A stretch of 38,410 nt of DNA, taken from contig MNYC01000049.1 in the NCBI GenBank assembly GCA_001872945.1, positions 1 to 38,410 of the forward strand. The letters are read 5' to 3'. This stretch comes from a bacterium CG2_30_37_16 (GTDB taxonomy: Bacteria > Patescibacteriota > CPR2). The translations under genes were made by a program, and so were the position numbers. Positions 8,627 through 16,346 of the stretch are shown in pieces (position 1 is the stretch's first letter; every line of letters starts with the position of its first letter). The notes beneath the pieces were generated by a model that ran no database searches, had not been told where the DNA came from, and was given only the letters and a program-made list of their open reading frames with translations.

Positions 8627-10743
8627 AAAGAAAATTAAATCAAAAAAAAATTGCATACGATCCAAACGTTTTAGCGAAAGCTTGTGATTTTGCGGGAAAG
8701 GCGCATGAAGGTCAAAAAAGAGCAACCGGAGATCCCTATATTGCTCATCCTTTAGCTGTTGCTGAGATACTGGCGGATATGGGCATGGAATTTCATACTA
8801 TTATAGCGGCACTTCTTCATGACACCGTTGAAGACACCTCAATTTCACTAGATGAGATAGAAAAGCAGTTCGGCAAAGATATTAGAAGTTTAGTTAACGG
8901 CGTTACTAAATTAAGCGAAATTGAGTTTTCCAGGCAATATCAATTAGAATCACTTACTGAGCGTCAGGAAATGGAAGTAGAGAATTTTAGAAAGTTTTTT
9001 TTAGCAATAGCTGAGGATTTAAGAGTGGTTTTAATAAAATTGGCCGATCGTTTGCATAATTTAGAAACCTTAGGTGCGAAATCGCCTGCTAGTCAAAAAA
9101 GGGTTGCCCAAGAAACGCTGGAAATATATGTTCCTCTTGCGGACAGGCTCGGTATTGGTCAATTAAAGGTTGATTTAGAAGACTTGGCATTCCGATATTT
9201 TATGCCGGACGAATATCAAAAAGTCCGTTTACTGGTTTCTGAAAAAATTGATGATCGCAAAAAAAATGTGAATATACTGCAAAAAAGTATTCCTCGACTT
9301 CTAACAAAAAATCAAATAAAAGTCATTAAAATAGAGGGCAGAGCAAAGCATTTTTACAGCATTTATAAAAAATTAAAAAAAAGCGATGGGGATATCGATA
9401 AAATTTATGATTTGATGGCCATACGTATTATCGTGCCGGAAGAATCTGACTGCTACAAGGTTTTGGGGGTTATTCATCAACAATACAAACCGTTAATTTA
9501 CAGGATAAAGGATTATATCGCCGTGCCCAAACCTAATGGCTATAAATCGCTTCATACGACCGTTTTTGGTTTGGATGGTAGAATAACGGAAATACAAATC
9601 AGAACTCCCAAGATGCATGATGAGGCAGAAATGGGAATTGCCGCTCATTGGCATTACAATCAGTCAAAATCAAAAATATTTTCGGTTTTTACTCGTTCTT
9701 CGTATGCACCGAAAAATGATTTGGAATGGGTTAAGCAACTTGCAGAGGCCCAAAAAGGCTTTAATGATAAAGAACTGATAGAAAATTTAAAGATAGATTT
9801 TTTTCATAATAGAATTTTTATTTTTTCCCCAAAAGGAAATATTTTTAATCTTCCGGAAGGAGCAACTCCGATAGATTTTGCGTATCTAGTGCATACCGAA
9901 ATTGGTAATCATTATGTTGGCGCCAAGGTAAATGGTAAGATCGTAAATTTAAACTATAAATTAGAAAATCGAGATATAGTAGAAATATTGACTTCTCCTA
10001 AAGCAAAACCTAGTAGGGATTGGCTTAATTTTGTTAAAACTAGTGGCGCCTCCCAAAATATAAGAAGTTGGTTTCGAAAAGAGTCTAGAGAAGATAATTT
10101 AAAATCGGGCGAAGAAACGTTAGTTTCAAAATTAAAAGCTGTCGGCTTGACGTTGTCTGACATCGACGAAAGAATTTTATCTTTTTTTAACGTCAAAAAT
10201 ACAGATGACCTCTTTGTTCTTATCGGAGAAGGCCAGATAACGTCTAGGCAAGTAACTAATAGGATTCTAGATCCGGGAACGGAAAAACAAAAAAGACCGT
10301 CAAAAACAAAAAGAACTGAGTTGGTTATAAAAGGAACGGAAGGAATGCCGTATCGGCTCGCAAAATGCTGTCAACCTTGTTACGGCGATAAAATTACCGG
10401 TTATGTTACTCAGGGCCAAGGAATAACAGTTCACAGGACAAACTGCGCCAATATTATAAGAAATAATCCAAATAAATTGACGGAAGTTAGCTGGCAATCG
10501 GGTAGTGCTATCTATCAAATACCGATTTTGGTTAAAGCCAAAAACAGAATCGGTCTCTTAAAAGATATTACATATTTGCTTACAGATAAAAAAATTAATA
10601 TAGGTTCAATAAAAAGTAAGCATGAGGGAGATATGACTGTTATTGAGATGCTAATCGAAATTGAAAAGATGGTATTATTACCGATTGTAATTAATAATCT
10701 TTTGGGCATTAAAGATGTCTATGAGGTTAAGCGCTTAAGATAA
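8611..10743 (+). CDS. rel: Bifunctional (p)ppGpp synthetase/hydrolase (Rel/SpoT family)
   Basis: The 710-residue stringent-response enzyme has all RSH domains. The HD hydrolase domain is at about 25-180, with HPLAVAEIL and LLHDTVEDT supplying the HD..ED metal site, so hydrolysis looks intact. The synthetase domain is at about 220-360, with GRAKHFYSIYKK, KPNGYKSLHTTV and EIQIRT. Then come a TGS domain (about 390-450), a zinc/CC region (AKCCQPCYGD, CAN) and a C-terminal ACT domain (about 640-710). It overlaps recJ by 16 bases and is translated from the same message. It indicates that the cell keeps a full alarmone response despite the compact gene layout. Confidence 0.95.
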   Translation: MCKEIERKLNQKKIAYDPNVLAKACDFAGKAHEGQKRATGDPYIAHPLAVAEILADMGMEFHTIIAALLHDTVEDTSISLDEIEKQFGKDIRSLVNGVTKLSEIEFSRQYQLESLTERQEMEVENFRKFFLAIAEDLRVVLIKLADRLHNLETLGAKSPASQKRVAQETLEIYVPLADRLGIGQLKVDLEDLAFRYFMPDEYQKVRLLVSEKIDDRKKNVNILQKSIPRLLTKNQIKVIKIEGRAKHFYSIYKKLKKSDGDIDKIYDLMAIRIIVPEESDCYKVLGVIHQQYKPLIYRIKDYIAVPKPNGYKSLHTTVFGLDGRITEIQIRTPKMHDEAEMGIAAHWHYNQSKSKIFSVFTRSSYAPKNDLEWVKQLAEAQKGFNDKELIENLKIDFFHNRIFIFSPKGNIFNLPEGATPIDFAYLVHTEIGNHYVGAKVNGKIVNLNYKLENRDIVEILTSPKAKPSRDWLNFVKTSGASQNIRSWFRKESREDNLKSGEETLVSKLKAVGLTLSDIDERILSFFNVKNTDDLFVLIGEGQITSRQVTNRILDPGTEKQKRPSKTKRTELVIKGTEGMPYRLAKCCQPCYGDKITGYVTQGQGITVHRTNCANIIRNNPNKLTEVSWQSGSAIYQIPILVKAKNRIGLLKDITYLLTDKKINIGSIKSKHEGDMTVIEMLIEIEKMVLLPIVINNLLGIKDVYEVKRLR

Positions 10744-10745
10744 AC

Positions 10746-10774
10746 TTGTTTTACATGTAAAAGTGTGTTATTTT
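10746..10774 (+). promoter_or_regulatory. Probable hisS promoter overlapping a palindrome
   Basis: TTGTTT (10746-10751), 17-base spacer, TATTTT (10769-10774); start near 10781, only a few bases before the hisS ATG. The 14-bp perfect palindrome TTTTACATGTAAAA (10749-10762) overlaps the -35 and spacer and could be a repressor site. Confidence 0.4.
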
Positions 10775-10784
10775 TTTAAACGTA

Positions 10785-12065
10785 ATGGCAAAAAAAATCA
10801 TTCAAAAACCAAGAGGAACTCAGGATATTCTTCCAGCTGACCAGAAATACTGGAATTTTGTAGTTGATAATTTTAGGAACGTTTTGGAGGGTTGCGGTTT
10901 CGGCAGAATTATTACTCCAACATTTGAAGATACGGCATTATTTGAAAGGGGTATAGGAACATCTACGGATATTGTTGAAAAAGAAATGTATACTTTTAAA
11001 GACAAATCCGATAATTCGATAACATTGAGGCCGGAGGGTACGGCTTCCGTGGTAAGAGCATATTTAGAGGATGGTATTTCATCATGGCTGCAACCGGTCA
11101 AATTATATTATATTAATGCATTATTTAGGTACGAACGGCCGCAGGCAGGACGTTTTAGGGAGCATCATCAAATAGGAGCGGAAATTATTGGTGATCCCAG
11201 TCCGTTAAGAGACGTTGAAATGATTGCGTTAATAAGTAGATGCCTAAAGAGGCTTCATTTGGACAACGTTTCTCTTCAGCTTAATTCAATTGGTTGTCAA
11301 GTTTGTCGTCCTCAGTATATGCGTTCTCTCAAGGCTTATTACAAGGAGCACTTAAATAGCGTTTGCGAAGATTGCACCCGAAGATACGACAAAAACCCCT
11401 TGAGGCTACTTGATTGTAAGGAGAAGGCTTGTCGTTTAGTGGCCGATAATGCTCCTCAGCTGATTAATACTCTTTGCCCCGATTGTCACGAACATTTTAG
11501 AACAATATTAGAATTTTTAGACGATTTGGGGGTTTCTTATGAATTAAATACAAAGTTAGTAAGGGGCCTTGATTATTATACGAGAACAGTTTTCGAATTT
11601 TGGTATGTTGATGATAACTTTGGTTCGCAAAATGCAATTTGCGGTGGTGGGCGTTATGACATGCTTGTAGAAATATTGGGCGGAAAACCAACTGCAGGTA
11701 TCGGCTTTGGCGTGGGAATAGAAAGGTTAATGCTAGTTTTAAAGAATGAAGAGAGCGTTTTAGTGCCGGAACTGAATGCGCCCAAAATTTACCTTGCTCA
11801 GTTAGGCGGAGCGGCTAAGAAACAGGCATTTATGCTTGCACAGTCTCTTCTAGATAACGATATACCTATTGCTTCCAGATTCGATAAAAAGTCTGTTGGT
11901 GAGCAGCTAAAAGAGGCAAGCGACCTGAAGGTTCCTTATGCAATTATTATTGGACAGAAGGAAACTATTGATGGTACTGCCATAGTTAAAGATATGTATA
12001 CCGGTTTTCAGGAAACATTACCACAGGAAATGTTGGTTAGTGAAGTAATCAAGAGGCTTAGTTGA
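10785..12065 (+). CDS. hisS: Histidyl-tRNA synthetase
   Basis: This class II synthetase (426 residues) charges tRNA-His. Visible motifs are the HisRS opening KPRGTQDILP, motif 2 around RYERPQAGRFREHHQ, the histidine-binding segment GLDYYTRTVFEF and motif 3 in GIGFGVGIERL. A cysteine-rich insertion (VCRPQY...CEDC...CKEKAC...CPDC) is of the kind seen in many bacterial HisRS. A C-terminal anticodon-binding domain spans about 330-426. The stop TGA overlaps a TTG start of the decayed methylthiotransferase that follows, so the two were once translationally coupled. Confidence 0.96.
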   Translation: MAKKIIQKPRGTQDILPADQKYWNFVVDNFRNVLEGCGFGRIITPTFEDTALFERGIGTSTDIVEKEMYTFKDKSDNSITLRPEGTASVVRAYLEDGISSWLQPVKLYYINALFRYERPQAGRFREHHQIGAEIIGDPSPLRDVEMIALISRCLKRLHLDNVSLQLNSIGCQVCRPQYMRSLKAYYKEHLNSVCEDCTRRYDKNPLRLLDCKEKACRLVADNAPQLINTLCPDCHEHFRTILEFLDDLGVSYELNTKLVRGLDYYTRTVFEFWYVDDNFGSQNAICGGGRYDMLVEILGGKPTAGIGFGVGIERLMLVLKNEESVLVPELNAPKIYLAQLGGAAKKQAFMLAQSLLDNDIPIASRFDKKSVGEQLKEASDLKVPYAIIIGQKETIDGTAIVKDMYTGFQETLPQEMLVSEVIKRLS

Positions 12066-12501
12066 CGAAAATCTGTTTTATAAACTATGGCTGCCGGCTA
12101 AACACTGCCGAGAGCGAAGAACTAAAAAGGGATTTAAACCCTATTGAGCAAATATTTAATTCAAGAATATGCGACTAAAAAGATTGTTGCTGGTTCGTAT
12201 CTAAGCATTTATAAAAGACCCCTAATTAAGATTCAGGATGGATGCAAGAACTATTGCAGCTATTGCATTGTTCCTTATTTACGAATGAAAGAATATAATA
12301 GGCCGCTAAAAGATATAGTTGGAACGGCAAAGAAATATGAACAAAATAATTATTCGGAAAAATAAAGACAATTATTATATTGGAACTGCTTCTAACTTTT
12401 CTGAAGTGAGAGTAAAAACAAACCAGCCGCTTGATCGTCAGATTTGTGATGTACAAATCCTACAAGCGGCTGATTCTTATTTACTAGGGAATTTACTTTA
12501 G
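12062..12501 (+). pseudogene. Decayed MtaB/MiaB-like tRNA methylthiotransferase remnant
   Basis: Three fragments in three frames together recall a radical-SAM methylthiotransferase reduced to about a third of its size. Fragment 1 (from TTG 12062 to a stop at 12176) encodes the N-terminal UPF0004 motif NYGCRLNTAESEEL. Fragment 2 (to about 12365) holds the radical-SAM motif IKIQDGCKNYCSYCIVPY with an intact CxxxCxxC cluster. Fragment 3 (to 12501) resembles the end of the TRAM domain. Most of the UPF0004 domain and the SAM barrel are deleted. The GCRLN-AESE form points to MtaB (t6A methylthiolation), but MiaB cannot be excluded. It follows hisS with a 4-base overlap and meets the transglycosylase gene tail to tail. 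Confidence 0.75.
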
Positions 12502-13134
12502 TCCAAGACTATTTGCGATGCCTAATACGTGATTAACATAGGATAATGAATGGTTATATCTGTATAGGGCATTTACAACGTTACCGTTGGCTGCACCGTT
12601 AGCTCTTAGGTAGTTGGCACCGGTATAGACCGCATCATAAACGTTGTTTATAGCGGAATTACCATCATTGTTACCGTCTTGACTGTAGGCCCTATAGGTA
12701 CTCGGTAAGAACTGCATGGGGCCAACTGCACCGGCATAAGAAGTGACATTGGTGGTATTTGATTGATGGGATTCAACTACGTGAACTGCAGCAATTACCT
12801 GCCAAGGTACCTGATATTTCTCTGAAGCCTTCTGGTAAAGAGTAGCAAATTCAGTTTTATATCCGGCTTTCTTAAGCGCCTGTTCGATCGAAAGACTTTT
12901 TTCGATGGTTACTTGGTGCTGTTCAATTTTACCCTTCATGTTGTCAAGGGATTGTTTCTTGAAGATTTGAAGTTGGTAGTTGTAACGCTGTTCAACTTCG
13001 GTTTTTCGATCCACAACATTTATTATTGATATTGGTAATTTCAAGTTTTTTTGTCTGGAAGAACTAGCAGCTTCAGCATAATTCCCGTTAGTGATTAGGC
13101 CCAAGATTATTAGGACCATTACTAATTTCTTCAT
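12493..13134 (-). CDS. Secreted lytic transglycosylase (SLT/MltB-like)
   Basis: The 213-residue protein starts with a signal peptide (MKKLVMVLIILGLITNGNYA, cleavage likely near AEA-AS). A coiled, charged linker (about 45-85) leads to a transglycosylase domain (about 95-213). The catalytic glutamate is probably that of VHVVESHQ, followed by the family pattern YAGAVGPMQFLPSTY and NNVYDAVYTGANYLR. It would cut peptidoglycan glycan strands at the cell surface. The gene has its own strong promoter and a 58-base leader. It converges on the decayed methylthiotransferase, overlapping it by nine bases. Confidence 0.88.
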   Translation of the reverse strand: MKKLVMVLIILGLITNGNYAEAASSSRQKNLKLPISIINVVDRKTEVEQRYNYQLQIFKKQSLDNMKGKIEQHQVTIEKSLSIEQALKKAGYKTEFATLYQKASEKYQVPWQVIAAVHVVESHQSNTTNVTSYAGAVGPMQFLPSTYRAYSQDGNNDGNSAINNVYDAVYTGANYLRANGAANGNVVNALYRYNHSLSYVNHVLGIANSLGLK

Positions 13135-13199
13135 TGTTTTAAATCCTCTCTTTTCACCCTCTTAAGGGTCAAATTACTCTAACCCTCAGATCGAGAAAC

Positions 13200-13228
13200 A
13201 TTTTATCATAAAAACGTTCAAATGTCAA
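13200..13228 (-). promoter_or_regulatory. Promoter of the lytic transglycosylase gene
   Basis: On the minus strand: TTGACA, 17-base spacer, TAAAAT, with an extended TG before the -10. It is the closest match to the sigma-70 consensus in the window. The leader (about 13192-13135) contains GGGTT, ACCCT and GGGTG segments that could form alternative hairpins. Confidence 0.75.
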
Positions 13229-13244
13229 GTACTTTTTGAGTATG

Positions 13245-13375
13245 TACTCACTAGGTCCATCAATTTGTCATCCCGCACTTAGATGCGGGATCCATTCTTC
13301 CTGGATTCCAGATCAAGTCTGGAATGACACTGTAGTCACATAGAAATCTTACATAAAATAGGGGTCTAGTGAGTA
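13245..13375. repeat. Outer inverted repeat enclosing a palindromic element (MITE-like)
   Basis: TACTCACTAGGTCC (13245-13258) is repeated in inverse orientation as GGGTCTAGTGAGTA (13362-13375), 12 of 14 positions matching. The arms enclose the 64-bp palindromic repeat described separately. The whole unit is about 131 bp, lies between divergent promoters and has no coding capacity. Confidence 0.6.
13266..13329. repeat. 64-bp REP-like palindromic element, copy 1
   Basis: The element begins TGTCAT and ends ATGACA. Inside are two hairpins, CCCGCA/TGCGGG and TTCCAGA/TCTGGAA, the second with loop TCAAG. A second full copy sits in the ileS leader (33765-33827). Elements of this look are common dispersed intergenic repeats in many bacteria. 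Confidence 0.8.
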
Positions 13376-13420
13376 AATACCTTTTTGATGAAACCACTAT
13401 CATCCAGGCGGTTTATGCAG

Positions 13421-13426
13421 TATAAT
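13421..13426 (+). promoter_or_regulatory. -10 box of the HIT gene, leaderless position
   Basis: A perfect TATAAT ends seven bases before the A of the HIT ATG (13433), so transcription should start at the ATG. No good -35 is seen at 16-18 bases; TATCAT at 13398 is the nearest candidate. Confidence 0.45.
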
Positions 13427-13432
13427 TGATCC

Positions 13433-13780
13433 ATGAATAACTGTATATTTTGTCAAATCGTAGAAGGAGAAGTTCCGGCTAAAAAAGTCTTCGAGTCAGA
13501 AGAAATTTTAGCTTTTTGGGATATAAATCCGGTTGCCCCAATTGATATTTTGATAATCCCTAAAAAGCATATTGGAAATTTATTTGACGCAAAAGAAGAA
13601 GACTTGATAGCGTTAGGGTATCTATTAATGGCTGCAAAGGAAGTGGCCATTAGTCATGGTCTTTTGAACTCCGGTTTTCGCTTGGTCATTAATAATGGTA
13701 AAGATGCTGATCAAATAATTCCTCATCTTCATGCGCATGTGCTTGGCGGGAAAAATTTGGGCAGCAAAATAATCGCCTAA
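13433..13780 (+). CDS. HIT family (histidine triad) nucleotide hydrolase/transferase
   Basis: The 115-residue protein has the complete histidine triad PHLHAHVLGG near 98-107 (HxHxH), the N-terminal CIFC pair and an additional histidine in PKKHIGN near 44, as in Hint/HinT-type purine nucleoside phosphoramidases. It acts as a cytoplasmic dimer on AMP-linked substrates; the physiological substrate cannot be deduced. The gene is monocistronic or weakly linked to rpsU, which has its own promoter. The start is supported by a TATAAT exactly one initiation distance upstream. Confidence 0.93.
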   Translation: MNNCIFCQIVEGEVPAKKVFESEEILAFWDINPVAPIDILIIPKKHIGNLFDAKEEDLIALGYLLMAAKEVAISHGLLNSGFRLVINNGKDADQIIPHLHAHVLGGKNLGSKIIA

Positions 13781-13792
13781 GTTAAAACAGTC

Positions 13793-13821
13793 TTGAAAAA
13801 TATAATTAAATATTATATAAT
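13793..13821 (+). promoter_or_regulatory. Promoter of rpsU-yqeY-ybeY-adk-map
   Basis: TTGAAA (13793-13798), 17-base spacer, TATAAT (13816-13821). Start near 13828, leaving a 28-base leader that carries the AAGGAGGTGA ribosome binding site. Confidence 0.75.
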
Positions 13822-13855
13822 CATATTGAAATTTCCATAAAAGGAGGTGAGTTTT

Positions 13856-14065
13856 TTGGCTGAAGTTACTAGAAAAGAACAAGAGTCATTCGAGAATCTG
13901 CTTCGAAGATTCAACCGAAAAGTTCAGCAATTTGGCATTCTGCCGGTCGCAAGAAAAAAAATGTATTTCAATAAACCGCTTTCCAAACGGGAACAGCGCG
14001 AAATTGCTATAAGAAAAAAGATCAAAAAAGACGCTAAGCTAAAACAGTTAATTAGGGGTTTCTAA
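13856..14065 (+). CDS. rpsU: Small ribosomal subunit protein bS21
   Basis: The 69-residue basic protein matches bS21, a late-assembling 30S protein near the mRNA exit platform. The ENLLRRFNRKVQQ segment and the Lys/Arg-rich C-terminus are typical. The ORF track starts at a GTG inside the AAGGAGGTGA ribosome binding site; the TTG at 13856, eight bases after AGGAGG, is the sensible start. It leads the run rpsU-yqeY-ybeY-adk-map, where every junction touches or overlaps. The rpsU-yqeY pairing is common in many bacteria. Confidence 0.93.
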   Translation: MAEVTRKEQESFENLLRRFNRKVQQFGILPVARKKMYFNKPLSKREQREIAIRKKIKKDAKLKQLIRGF

Positions 14066-14500
14066 TTGATTAAAGAAACTATCGACAAGGAGCTGGTAAG
14101 TGCTCTGAAAAATAGAGATACGCTAAGATTAGGCGTTTTTAGACTGCTTAAGGCAGCCTTCAAAAATGAGGAAATTGCAAAAAAGCATCCTTTAGCCCTC
14201 GAAGAGGAAATTATAATCCTTGACCGTCAGGCGAAGCAAAGAGAGGATGCTATTTTGATTTATGAGAAGGCGGGAAGAAACGATTTGCTTTTGAAGGAAA
14301 AAGACGAGTTGTCAGTTATTAATGAGTTTAGACCCAAAAAAATGACCGAAACTGAAATTAGAACTTACGTAAAGAATCTTATCGGTAAGGCTGAAGATAA
14401 GACCTTTGGTTCAATTATGAAGCAGGTCATGAGTGATTTGAAGGGTAAGGCCGATGGATCAATCGTATCTAAGGTTGTAAAAGATGAGATTGGGGAATGA
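14066..14500 (+). CDS. yqeY: YqeY/GatB-tail domain protein
   Basis: The 144-residue all-helical protein resembles the YqeY family, related to the C-terminal tRNA-binding tail of GatB. Recognisable parts are LRLGVFRLLKAAFKNEEI, a middle segment with DRQAKQREDAI, and a terminal helical bundle ending MKQVMSDLKGKADGSIVSKVVKDE. Its exact role is unknown; tRNA-related function is assumed from the GatB likeness. Translation starts at TTG directly after the rpsU stop, with no gap, so it depends on coupled translation. Its end overlaps ybeY by four bases. Confidence 0.9.
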   Translation: MIKETIDKELVSALKNRDTLRLGVFRLLKAAFKNEEIAKKHPLALEEEIIILDRQAKQREDAILIYEKAGRNDLLLKEKDELSVINEFRPKKMTETEIRTYVKNLIGKAEDKTFGSIMKQVMSDLKGKADGSIVSKVVKDEIGE

Positions 14501-14922
14501 TTGAATATATAATAAATGATTCTTCAAAAAAAATTGATCATTCAATTATCAAAAGAATAGGTGAAAATTTAGAGACTGAAAACAATAAGCTTAATATTGA
14601 GCTTAATTTTATTTCTAGGGAAGAAATTAGGAAACTAAATTTAAAATATCTAAAAAAAAATAAGCCTACTGACGTTTTATCATTCAATTCCACAGGCGAT
14701 GTTATTGTTGGTCAAATCTTTATATGTTACGATATAGCTGTAGAACAAGCCAAAGAGTACAATTGGACACTAGAAAATGAGGTTGCATTGCTAGTCATTC
14801 ACGGAACGTTACATATTCTAGGTTGGGATCACGAAAATATGAATGATGCTCGAAAAATGATCGAAAAAGAAAACGAAATTCTAAATACATTGAATTTAAA
14901 GGAGTATGATGCAGAGGCTTAA
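14497..14922 (+). CDS. ybeY: Endoribonuclease YbeY (16S rRNA maturation)
   Basis: The 141-residue metalloprotein carries the YbeY signature HGTLHILGWDHE near residues 108-119, the three-histidine zinc site, preceded by the conserved PTDVLSFN near 63-70. It processes the 3' end of 16S rRNA and takes part in ribosome quality control. The start overlaps the yqeY stop as ATGA. Clustering with rpsU and adk fits a ribosome/growth operon. Confidence 0.93.
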   Translation: MIEYIINDSSKKIDHSIIKRIGENLETENNKLNIELNFISREEIRKLNLKYLKKNKPTDVLSFNSTGDVIVGQIFICYDIAVEQAKEYNWTLENEVALLVIHGTLHILGWDHENMNDARKMIEKENEILNTLNLKEYDAEA

Positions 14923-15544
14923 TTTAATAATTTTTGGCCCTCCCGGGGCCGGTAAAGACACTCAGGTTGAGAAAATCCTAGAGCATTTTAATACTGATCC
15001 AATTGAAACCGGTGCAATTATAAGGGATCTCGTAAAAAGTGACACTCAAATTGCCAGGCAAATCAAAGATACTATTGCAAGAGGCGATTTGGTTAATGAT
15101 TCCATCATGGAAGCCATTATTAAGGATAGATTGAAAAAAGTATCAGCGCAAAGTGGTTTGATCATGGATGGATATCCCAGAACTATCAAGCAAGCCGAAA
15201 CATTCAATTTGCTTCTTACTTTTATGGATAGAAAACTTGACTATGTTGTTTTTCTTGATGTTCCTGAAGATGTTTTGGTAAGTCGTCTTTCTCAGCGAAA
15301 GATTTGCTCTATTTGCGGCAAGACAGCGTTTCCTCAAGAGGAGAATTGTTCAAGTTGCGGAGGCGCATTGGAAAAGAGAATTGATGATAACTTGGAGTCA
15401 ATTAAAAAAAGAATAATCAATTATAACGAAAAAACGGCTCCAATCATAAATTTTTATAGAAAAAGAGGGCTGCTTCTTCATATAGATGGAAATAAAAGTC
15501 CGGATGAAGTTACAAAAGAAATTTTTGAAGGTCTAAAGTCTTGA
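14909..15544 (+). CDS. adk: Adenylate kinase
   Basis: Adenylate kinase catalyses ATP + AMP = 2 ADP. The P-loop GPPGAGKDTQ is near residues 10-19, and the AMP-binding segment contains ETGAIIRD and DGYPRTIKQAE. The LID domain has four cysteines (CSICG...CSSCGG), the zinc-binding LID type. The window has two adjacent ATGs (14906, 14909); the AAAGGAG site at 14898-14904 is better spaced for the second. The first 14 bases lie inside ybeY. In many bacteria adk sits in the ribosomal protein operon next to map; here that pair is linked to rpsU instead. Confidence 0.95.
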   Translation: MQRLNLIIFGPPGAGKDTQVEKILEHFNTDPIETGAIIRDLVKSDTQIARQIKDTIARGDLVNDSIMEAIIKDRLKKVSAQSGLIMDGYPRTIKQAETFNLLLTFMDRKLDYVVFLDVPEDVLVSRLSQRKICSICGKTAFPQEENCSSCGGALEKRIDDNLESIKKRIINYNEKTAPIINFYRKRGLLLHIDGNKSPDEVTKEIFEGLKS

Positions 15545-16281
15545 TTCCTTTAAAAAATGCAAGCGATGTAAATAAAATGAAAGAGGGCGGCAAAATATTA
15601 CACGAAGCCCTTAAATCTTTAGAAAATGAAGCTGTTGTAGGAATGAGTTTATTAGAACTTGACAGGCTTGCTTCTGATTTTATATTAAAAAATAATGCAA
15701 AACCGTCTTTTTTGGGGTATGAAAATTTTCCCAATTCAATTTGCACGTCGGTTAATAGCGTTGTTGTCCATGGAATTCCAGATGAATATATATTAAAAGA
15801 TGGTGATATTATTTCTATAGACGCGGGTGTGTTTTATAAGGGTTTTCATACAGATTCGGCCATTACTTTTGGTATCGGAAAAATTGATAAAAAAGCTCTA
15901 GATTTGATAGATACTACTAAGAAATCCCTTAATGAAGCTATAAAATTAGTTCGTCCCGGTATTCGTCTAGGAGATATTTCCTTTTGTATCCAAGACTATG
16001 TTGAAAAAAAAGGATTTGGAATTGTGAGAGAACTTGTTGGTCACGGGATAGGGCACAATGTACACGAGTTACCACAGATACCCAATTACGGCAAAAAAGG
16101 AAGTGGAATTGAATTAGAAGAAGGTATGGTTTTGGCTATTGAACCCATGGTTACAGAGGGAGATCATCATATTAAAATGTCTGATGATGGCTGGGGAGTA
16201 GAAACTAAAGACGGTAAACTTTCTGCTCATTTTGAGCATACTGTAGCTGTTGTAAAAAATGGCAGCATAATATTAACTTGA
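15541..16281 (+). CDS. map: Methionine aminopeptidase, type I
   Basis: The 246-residue enzyme removes initiator methionine after deformylation. The metal-binding residues are all visible: DGDIISIDAG and HTDSA (two aspartates), GHGIGHNVHE (histidine), IEPM (glutamate) and HFEHTVAV (glutamate), with the substrate histidine in VVHGIPDE. The start is TTG overlapping the adk stop by four bases (TTGA). With Fmt and Def elsewhere in the window, the whole N-terminal formyl-Met cycle is present. Confidence 0.95.
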   Translation: MIPLKNASDVNKMKEGGKILHEALKSLENEAVVGMSLLELDRLASDFILKNNAKPSFLGYENFPNSICTSVNSVVVHGIPDEYILKDGDIISIDAGVFYKGFHTDSAITFGIGKIDKKALDLIDTTKKSLNEAIKLVRPGIRLGDISFCIQDYVEKKGFGIVRELVGHGIGHNVHELPQIPNYGKKGSGIELEEGMVLAIEPMVTEGDHHIKMSDDGWGVETKDGKLSAHFEHTVAVVKNGSIILT

Positions 16282-16296
16282 AATTACTAAATTGTC

Positions 16297-16325
16297 TTGG
16301 CATTTTACTATAAAATGTCTATAAT
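16297..16325 (+). promoter_or_regulatory. Promoter of ftsA
   Basis: TTGGCA (16297-16302), 17-base spacer, TATAAT (16320-16325). Start near 16332, with AAAGGAG in the short leader before the GTG start at 16347. Confidence 0.75.
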
Positions 16326-16346
16326 TTAGATTAAAGGAGTAATTTA

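Noticed and set aside
13847-13855. GTG start of rpsU given by the ORF track
   Set aside because: It overlaps the ribosome binding site itself; the TTG at 13856 has correct spacing.
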